Assembly (NCBI RefSeq): GCF_000966975.1
Contig: NZ_JZWV01000694.1
Location: forward strand, 2,530 to 14,355
DNA: 11,826 nt
Direction of reading: 5' to 3'
Origin: Streptomyces katrae
GTDB lineage: Bacteria > Actinomycetota > Actinomycetes > Streptomycetales > Streptomycetaceae
Under the pieces are notes generated by a model. That model ran no database searches and was not told where the DNA came from. It was given only the letters and a program-made list of their open reading frames with translations. Below are positions 7,118-11,826 of the stretch, in pieces. Positions within the stretch are counted from its first letter, which is position 1. Each line of letters opens with the position of its first letter. The translations under genes were made by a program, and so were the position numbers.

Positions 7118-7489
7118 ATGCGCCGATGGCCGGGGGAGCGGGAGCGGGACCGGGGGCAGGTGGCCCTGGAGTTCGTGGGCATGGTCCCGCTGATCCTGCT
7201 GCTCGTGGCGGCGGTGTGGGAGTGCGTACTGATCGGGTACGCCTTCTCGCTGGCCGGGAACGCGGCCGACGAGGGGGCGCGGGCGGGCGCGGTGCACGGC
7301 GACGGGGCCTGCCGGACGGCTGCCGCCAAGCACATCGGGGGCGCGTGGGGCATGCAGGCGGACTGCGGTCCGGCCGGGGACGTCTACAAGGCCACGGTCA
7401 CGCTCAACATCCCGGTCCTCTACCCCGGCCTGAACTTCGGCGAGCTCACCGGCACCGGAGGTGCGGCGATGGAGAAGGAGGAGCCGTGA
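7118..7489 (+). CDS. tadE: TadE-like pseudopilin (first of a tandem pair)
   Basis: 123-aa small membrane protein of the TadE-like family. A charged leader (1-13, MRRWPGERERDRG) precedes a type III (prepilin-type) site. G13 is followed by QVALE, with the glutamate at +5 (E18), and then by a hydrophobic helix (about 19-42). A prepilin peptidase should cut after G13. The remainder is a small extracytoplasmic domain with AGNAADEGARAGA, two cysteines (C65, C83) that could pair, and KATVTLNIPVLYPG. In Tad systems such proteins are minor pilins at the pilus tip or base. It starts 3 bp after the TadZ-like gene, and its stop overlaps the GTG of the second TadE-like gene. TadF or TadG naming is possible, since the three share this N-terminus. 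Confidence 0.87.
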   Translation: MRRWPGERERDRGQVALEFVGMVPLILLLVAAVWECVLIGYAFSLAGNAADEGARAGAVHGDGACRTAAAKHIGGAWGMQADCGPAGDVYKATVTLNIPVLYPGLNFGELTGTGGAAMEKEEP

Positions 7490-7869
7490 ACCGGCACCGA
7501 GGGCGGCTCCGGCTCCGGCTCCGCGAGGACCGGGGCCAGGTGGCCCTGGAGTACATCGGGTTCATCCCGATCCTGCTGTTCGTCGCCCTGTGCGGGATCC
7601 AGCTGGGCTGGATCGCGTACGTCCACGAACAGGCCGACACCGCCGCCCGCACGGCGGCCCGGGTGGAGGCCAAGCACCCGGGCCGGGGAGAGGCCGCCGG
7701 ACGCGCCGCCATCCGTGAGGGCCTGTCGGCGCAGATCTCCGTACCTCCCGGGGGCGACGCGATCACCGCCACGGTGACGATCAAGATCAACAGCATCGTG
7801 CCCGGTCTCGACATACCCGACGCCAAGGCCACCGCAGTCATGCCCAACGACGACCCGAAGGGACCGTGA
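7486..7869 (+). CDS. tadE: TadE-like pseudopilin (second of a tandem pair)
   Basis: 127-aa partner of the preceding gene, with the same plan. An Arg-rich leader (MNRHRGRLRLRLREDRG) leads to the cut site G17 followed by QVALE (E22), a hydrophobic helix (about 23-46) and a soluble domain with HEQADTAARTAARVEAKHPG, where the pair resemble each other again, and ATVTIKINSIVPGLDIPDAKATAVMP. The stretch DRGQVALE is identical in both, pointing to an old duplication with diverged soluble parts; this copy has no cysteine after the helix. The GTG start overlaps the previous stop by 4 bp, with a strong GGAGAAGGAGGAG ribosome site inside the first gene's end. The RLRLRLR leader is encoded by a short CGGCTC tandem repeat. 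A longer in-frame upstream reading is only the shadow of the TadZ-like gene. Confidence 0.87.
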   Translation: MNRHRGRLRLRLREDRGQVALEYIGFIPILLFVALCGIQLGWIAYVHEQADTAARTAARVEAKHPGRGEAAGRAAIREGLSAQISVPPGGDAITATVTIKINSIVPGLDIPDAKATAVMPNDDPKGP

Positions 7870-9221
7870 CCGTGAGCCTGCGTTCCCGGGTCAGCACCCC
7901 CGACGACCGCCACAGCCCCCGCGAGGACGGCCGGCTCGTCTCCACCTACCGCGCCAAGCTGCTGGAGGAGATCGACCTCGCCGAGATGTCCGCGCTCGCC
8001 CCCGCCGAGCGCCGGGCCCGCCTGGAGCGCGTCCTCGGCCACATCATCAGCCGCGAGGGCCCCGTCCTCTCCACCGCCGAACGCGCCCAGCTGATCCGGC
8101 GCGTCGTGGACGAGGCCCTCGGGCTCGGCGTGCTCGAACCGCTCCTGGAGGACGCCTCCATCTCCGAGATCATGGTCAACGGCCCCGACCAGATCTTCGT
8201 GGAGCGCGCCGGCCGGGTCGAGCAGCTGCCGATCCGCTTCGCCTCGCACGAGCAGCTGATGCAGACCATCGAGCGCATCGTCTCCACCGTCAACCGCCGC
8301 GTGGACGAGGCCAACCCGATGGTCGACGCCCGCCTCCCCAGCGGGGAGCGCGTCAACGTCATCATTCCGCCGCTGTCCCTCACCGGCGCGACCCTCACCA
8401 TCCGCCGCTTCCCGCGCGCCTTCACCCTCCAGGAGATGATCGCCCTCGGCTCCCTGGACGAGCAGATGCTGCTCCTGCTGTCCGGGATGGTCCAGGCGCG
8501 GATGAACCTGATCGTCTCCGGCGCCACCGGCACCGGGAAGACCACCCTCCTCAACGCCCTCTCCGGTCTGATCCCGGAGGGCGAGCGCGTCATCACCATC
8601 GAGGACTCCGCCGAACTCCAGCTCCAGCAGGCCCACGTCATCCGCCTCGAATCCCGCCCGGCGAACGTGGAGGGCAAGGGCCAGATCACCATCCGCGACC
8701 TGGTGCGCAACTCCCTGCGCATGCGCCCCGACCGCATCATCGTCGGCGAGGTCCGCGGCGGCGAGACCCTCGACATGCTCCAGGCCATGTCCACCGGCCA
8801 CGACGGCTCCCTCGCCACCGTCCACGCCAACAGCTCCCAGGACGCCCTGATGCGCCTGCAGACCCTCGCCTCCATGTCGGAGGTCGAGATCCCCTTCGAG
8901 GCGCTCCAGGACCAGATCAACAGCGCCGTCAACGTGATCGTCCAGCTCACCCGTTTCGGGGACGGCTCACGCCGCATCACCGAGATCTCCGTCCTCGACT
9001 CCCACGGCCGCGAACCGTTCCGGATCACCACGGTCTGCCGTTACGTCGCCCAGCCCATGGCCGCCGACGGGCGCGTGCACGGCTACTTCGCCTACGCCCC
9101 CCTCCCGCGCCGGATCGCGGAGCGCCTCTACATGAACAACCAGCCGATCCCCCAGGCCTTCGGGGTGGCCCCGCCGGAGGACCACCTCGACCCGCTCACC
9201 TCCCCCCGGACCGTCCTGTGA
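7866..9221 (+). CDS. tadA: TadA/CpaF secretion ATPase of the Tad pilus
   Basis: 451-aa hexameric motor ATPase of the type II/IV secretion superfamily. It powers assembly (and in Caulobacter also retraction) of the Flp pilus from the cytoplasmic face. The N-terminal domain (about 30-180) contains the typical LGVLEPLLEDASISEIMVNG. The core shows Walker A GATGTGKTT (219-227, K225), Asp box ITIEDSAELQL (E246, D247), Walker B RIIVGEVRGGE (290-300) and His box GHDGSLATVHAN (311-322). All key residues are present. Two GTG starts are possible: 7866, overlapping the TadE-like stop by 4 bp, and 7872, which is better spaced (8 nt) from AAGGGA at 7858-7863; the products differ by two residues. The gene ends in a 4-bp overlap with tadB, a strong sign of coupled expression of motor and platform. 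Confidence 0.96.
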   Translation: MTVSLRSRVSTPDDRHSPREDGRLVSTYRAKLLEEIDLAEMSALAPAERRARLERVLGHIISREGPVLSTAERAQLIRRVVDEALGLGVLEPLLEDASISEIMVNGPDQIFVERAGRVEQLPIRFASHEQLMQTIERIVSTVNRRVDEANPMVDARLPSGERVNVIIPPLSLTGATLTIRRFPRAFTLQEMIALGSLDEQMLLLLSGMVQARMNLIVSGATGTGKTTLLNALSGLIPEGERVITIEDSAELQLQQAHVIRLESRPANVEGKGQITIRDLVRNSLRMRPDRIIVGEVRGGETLDMLQAMSTGHDGSLATVHANSSQDALMRLQTLASMSEVEIPFEALQDQINSAVNVIVQLTRFGDGSRRITEISVLDSHGREPFRITTVCRYVAQPMAADGRVHGYFAYAPLPRRIAERLYMNNQPIPQAFGVAPPEDHLDPLTSPRTVL

Positions 9222-10156
9222 CCAACCTCGTCCTCCTCACCCTCGGCGCCACCCTGCTGGCCGGACTGTTCGTGTCCCTCGGGGTGCACGCCTACTCGGC
9301 CGGCCTCGCCCAGCGCGCCGCCCTCATCGAACGCCTCGCCGCCGAAGGCGCCCCGGAGGCGCCCGGCCGCCGGCGCCGCTTCGCCGGCCTCGACCGGCGG
9401 CTGCGCAGGACGAAGCTCGGCCGGCGCATCGAGGTGAAGCTGGCGACCACCGGCCTCGACCTCACCCCGGGCGAGTTCTTCGCGTACATGCTGATGGCGG
9501 TCGCCGGCGTCTGGCTGGTCTCCGCCGCCCTCCTGGCGCCCTTCTTCGGCCCCGTCGCCGGCCTGATCGGCCTGTGGGCGGCGAACGCCTTCCTCAACTG
9601 GCAGCGGGCCCGTCGCACCGAGCGGTTCATCAACCAGCTGCCGGAGCTGGCCCGGATCCTCGCCAACGCCACCCAGGCCGGACTCGCCCTGCGCACGGCC
9701 ATCGGGATCGCGGCCGAGGAGCTGGAGGCCCCGGCGGGGGAGGAGCTGTCCCGGGTCGCGGACCGGCTCGCGGTCGGTCACTCCATCGAGGAGGCGCTCG
9801 GGGAGATCGTGGAGCGGCTGCCCTCCCGGGAACTGGTCGTCCTCGTCTCCACCCTGGTCCTCTCGGCGCGGGCGGGCGGCGCCATCGTCGGGAGCCTGCG
9901 CAACCTGGTGGTGACCCTGGAGCAGCGCAAGGAGACGCGCCGGGAGATCCGTACGCAGCTCTCCCAGGTGACGGTCACCGCCTACCTCGTCCCGGCGATC
10001 GGCCTGGGCTCACTCCTCCTGGTCGACATGATGATGCCGGGCGCGCTGGACCGCATGACCGGCGCCCTGATCGGGCAGACCGCCGTCCTGATCGCCCTCG
10101 GCCTGTTCACCCTCGGCTTCGTCCTCATCCGCCGCCTGTCGAAGATCGACGTCTGA
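9218..10156 (+). CDS. tadB: TadB, inner-membrane platform protein of the Tad pilus
   Basis: 312-aa membrane protein with a T2SSF domain. TadB and TadC together form the platform on which the TadA motor acts. Likely membrane segments are 4-25, 88-108, 112-127, 250-272 and 284-305. A basic loop (51-74, with RRRR) and the T2SSF-like cytoplasmic part (about 135-250) lie between. Typical signature stretches are FINQLPELARILANATQAGL (137-156) and the later LVSTLVLSARAGG. The GTG start is inside the tadA stop (4-bp overlap), so translation is coupled and there is no separate ribosome site of note. An 18-bp gap leads to tadC. Confidence in the family is high; TadB versus TadC is assigned from order and from the N-terminal hairpin of segments. 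Confidence 0.93.
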   Translation: MTNLVLLTLGATLLAGLFVSLGVHAYSAGLAQRAALIERLAAEGAPEAPGRRRRFAGLDRRLRRTKLGRRIEVKLATTGLDLTPGEFFAYMLMAVAGVWLVSAALLAPFFGPVAGLIGLWAANAFLNWQRARRTERFINQLPELARILANATQAGLALRTAIGIAAEELEAPAGEELSRVADRLAVGHSIEEALGEIVERLPSRELVVLVSTLVLSARAGGAIVGSLRNLVVTLEQRKETRREIRTQLSQVTVTAYLVPAIGLGSLLLVDMMMPGALDRMTGALIGQTAVLIALGLFTLGFVLIRRLSKIDV

Positions 10157-10174
10157 CGGGAGGACGACGCCACC

Positions 10175-11077
10175 ATGACCCCCTACCTGCCCCTCCTCCT
10201 GGCCGCCGTGACGGGCCTCGCGGTCTTCGGCATCCTCCACGGCATCCGCCTCTACCGCGCCGACGTGGAACTCCCCACCGACCTCGCCCTCGCCCTGGAG
10301 GTCGGCTCCTCCCGCACGACGGCCGTCGGCTCGGTGGTCGACCGCCTCGGCATCCGCTGGGCACCCCTCGTCCTGCGCCTGATGGGCCCCACGCGGGTGG
10401 CGCGCAAACGCGCCCAGATCGACCGGGCCGGAAATCCGGCCGGCCTGACCATCGACCGTTACGCGGCCCGGCGCGCGGTCTACGGCTTCCTCGGCGGCCT
10501 CGGCGCCCTCGCGATGCTCCTCAACGGCCAGCTGGTCGTCGCCCTCCTGATGGTCGCGTTCGGACTGTTCTGGATCGAGGCGGGCCTGTGGTCGGCGATC
10601 CGGGTCCGCCGCGACGACATCGAGCGCACCCTCCCCGACTTCCTCGACGTCCTCGCGGTCGTCGTCAGCGCAGGGCTCGGCTTCCGGCAGGCGCTGGAGC
10701 GGGTCGCGGCCAAGTACGAGGGCCCCTGGGCGGACGAGGTCCGCATCACCCTCCAGCAGATGGACATGGGCGTCAGCCGCCGCCAGGCCTTCGACGAACT
10801 GCGCCGCCGCAACGACAGCGAGCAGGTCGCCCAGTTCGTCACCGCCCTCCAGCAGGGCGAGGAACTCGGCTCCCCGATCGTGGACACCCTCATCGCCATC
10901 GCCGAGGACATGCGCCGCACGGACGCCCAGAACGCCCGCCGCCGCGCCGCCCGCGCCGTCCCCAAGGCCACGTTCGCGGTCACGATGTTCATGCTCCCCG
11001 GCACGCTCATCCTGCTGGTCTGCGGCTTCGTGTACGGGGCGAACGTGGACTTCGGCGCCCTGCTGGGCGGTGGCTGA
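10175..11077 (+). CDS. tadC: TadC, second inner-membrane platform protein of the Tad pilus
   Basis: 300-aa T2SSF-domain membrane protein, the usual partner of TadB. Membrane segments appear at about 4-23, 105-133 (possibly two) and 270-292. The T2SSF part (about 150-270) begins IERTLPDFLDVLAVVVSAGL and continues FRQALERVAAKYEGPW, the typical TadC/GspF-like pattern, and ends with RRAARAVPKATFAVTMFMLP. The ribosome site GGGAGGA (10158-10164) is 10 nt before the ATG. It follows tadB by 18 bp and is followed after only 2 bp by a histidine kinase gene, so the kinase is likely made from the same message. Confidence 0.93.
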   Translation: MTPYLPLLLAAVTGLAVFGILHGIRLYRADVELPTDLALALEVGSSRTTAVGSVVDRLGIRWAPLVLRLMGPTRVARKRAQIDRAGNPAGLTIDRYAARRAVYGFLGGLGALAMLLNGQLVVALLMVAFGLFWIEAGLWSAIRVRRDDIERTLPDFLDVLAVVVSAGLGFRQALERVAAKYEGPWADEVRITLQQMDMGVSRRQAFDELRRRNDSEQVAQFVTALQQGEELGSPIVDTLIAIAEDMRRTDAQNARRRAARAVPKATFAVTMFMLPGTLILLVCGFVYGANVDFGALLGGG

Positions 11078-11079
11078 CG

Positions 11080-11826
11080 ATGACGTCCACGGCCGCCCTC
11101 CCCGCCGTCGGCTCCCCGCTCCGCCTCCGGGCCAACGCCCTCCAGTCCCTCTGCCGCCAGGTCTTCGCCCTCCGCCTGGTGATGATCCCGCTGGGCGTGC
11201 CCCTGGCCCTTTCCCGTACGGCCCACGGCGCCCCCACGTACCTGGTCTCCGCCGCGGTCCTGTTCACCTTCATGCTCTCCTACGTCCTCTTCCGCGACTG
11301 GGAGCGCTTCGGCCCCCTGCTCCTGCGCCACCGCTGGCTGCTGGCCGCGGACATGGCCCTGGGCACCCTGCTGCTGATCACCGCCGGCCCCTCCTCCCCG
11401 CTGGGCCTGGTGGCCCTGGGCACCCCTCTGCTCGCAGGCCTGGTGTACGGCTGGCGGGGCTCGGCGGTCTACGCGGCGGCCCAGACGGCGGTGATGGCGG
11501 CACTCGGCGGCGGCCTGTCGCTCTCCCTCCTCTGCATCCTGTCGGGCGCGGCGGGCTCCTCCGTGCGCGACTTCCTGATCCGGCTCACCGAAGCGCGGGC
11601 GCAGCTGGCGGTGGCGGAGGCGATCCGCGGCGAACGCGACCGGCTGGCCCGGGAGATGCACGACTCGGTGTCCAAGACCCTGCACGGCCTGGCCTTGACG
11701 GCCGACGCCCTGACCCTCACCCAGGACCCCGCCACCATCCGCGTCCACTCCGCCCTCCTCGCGGAGGCGGCCCGCCGCGCGGTGACGGAGTCCCGCGCCC
11801 TCCTCACGGACCTCCGCGAGCCCCTC
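11080..11826 (+). CDS. membrane sensor histidine kinase, NarL/DesK type (3' end outside window)
   Basis: The first 249 residues are visible; the frame is open to the window edge. About four to five membrane helices (roughly 28-46, 53-71, 85-101, 107-124, 128-156) make up an integral sensor without a large outer domain. A linker helix, probably coiled coil (163-188), leads into the HisKA_3 dimerisation motif ERDRLAREMHDSVSKTLHG. The phospho-acceptor is H194, followed by D195 as usual in this class. The ATP-binding domain should lie just beyond the edge, and a LuxR-type response regulator commonly follows such kinases. The ATG is 2 bp after the tadC stop; no distinct ribosome site is needed if coupled. 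The signal is unknown. Its place at the end of the pilus genes suggests it controls, or is controlled with, the Tad machine. Confidence 0.9.
   Translation, partial: MTSTAALPAVGSPLRLRANALQSLCRQVFALRLVMIPLGVPLALSRTAHGAPTYLVSAAVLFTFMLSYVLFRDWERFGPLLLRHRWLLAADMALGTLLLITAGPSSPLGLVALGTPLLAGLVYGWRGSAVYAAAQTAVMAALGGGLSLSLLCILSGAAGSSVRDFLIRLTEARAQLAVAEAIRGERDRLAREMHDSVSKTLHGLALTADALTLTQDPATIRVHSALLAEAARRAVTESRALLTDLREPL

Noticed and set aside
6220..7485. A large upstream extension of the second TadE-like gene
   Set aside because: The extension is the out-of-frame shadow of the TadZ-like gene; the true start at 7486 has a strong ribosome site and gives a normal prepilin-type leader.
1..11826. CRISPR array, insertion sequence, tRNA or rRNA gene, prophage or attachment site
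   Set aside because: No regularly spaced repeats, transposase, integrase or structural RNA pattern was seen on either strand.

Overview
The window is a very GC-rich stretch of actinobacterial chromosome, almost certainly Streptomyces or a close relative. The grounds are near-total G/C at third codon positions, frequent GTG starts, secreted enzymes of typical streptomycete architecture, and a near-consensus DasR operator (dre) in front of a chitinase. I saw no TTA codon in any called gene on a read by eye, so nothing here suggests bldA-dependent translation.

Left part (1-3934): a small RidA-family gene on the plus strand converges on a secreted zinc carboxypeptidase (peptidase family M14), with a GC-rich hairpin between their stops. 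Behind the peptidase, also on the minus strand, lies a secreted modular GH18 chitinase (signal peptide, carbohydrate-binding module, fibronectin type III domain, catalytic domain). Its promoter has a TTGACA -35 box, and the dre palindrome fills most of the -35/-10 spacer. Repression by DasR, relieved by amino-sugar signals, is therefore the likely control.

A divergent intergenic region of about 400 bp (3799-4197) carries the chitinase promoter on one side and the control region of a long plus-strand operon on the other. The operon side includes a striking 13-bp hairpin about 20 nt before the first start codon.

Right part (4198-11826): nine tightly packed plus-strand genes form a Tad/Flp (type IVc) pilus operon: an unrecognised zinc-ribbon protein, CpaB/RcpC-like SAF protein, TadZ/CpaE-like ATPase, two tandem TadE-like pseudopilins, the TadA/CpaF motor ATPase, the TadB and TadC platform proteins, and a membrane histidine kinase cut by the window edge. 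Gaps are 39, 7 and 3 bp, then three 4-bp overlaps, then 18 and 2 bp, so co-transcription and translational coupling are likely. No Flp major pilin and no prepilin peptidase is visible; they should lie beyond 11826 or elsewhere. The less ordinary parts are the unknown zinc-ribbon leader gene, the leader hairpin, a CpaB homologue in a monoderm, and the kinase joined to the end of the pilus genes.
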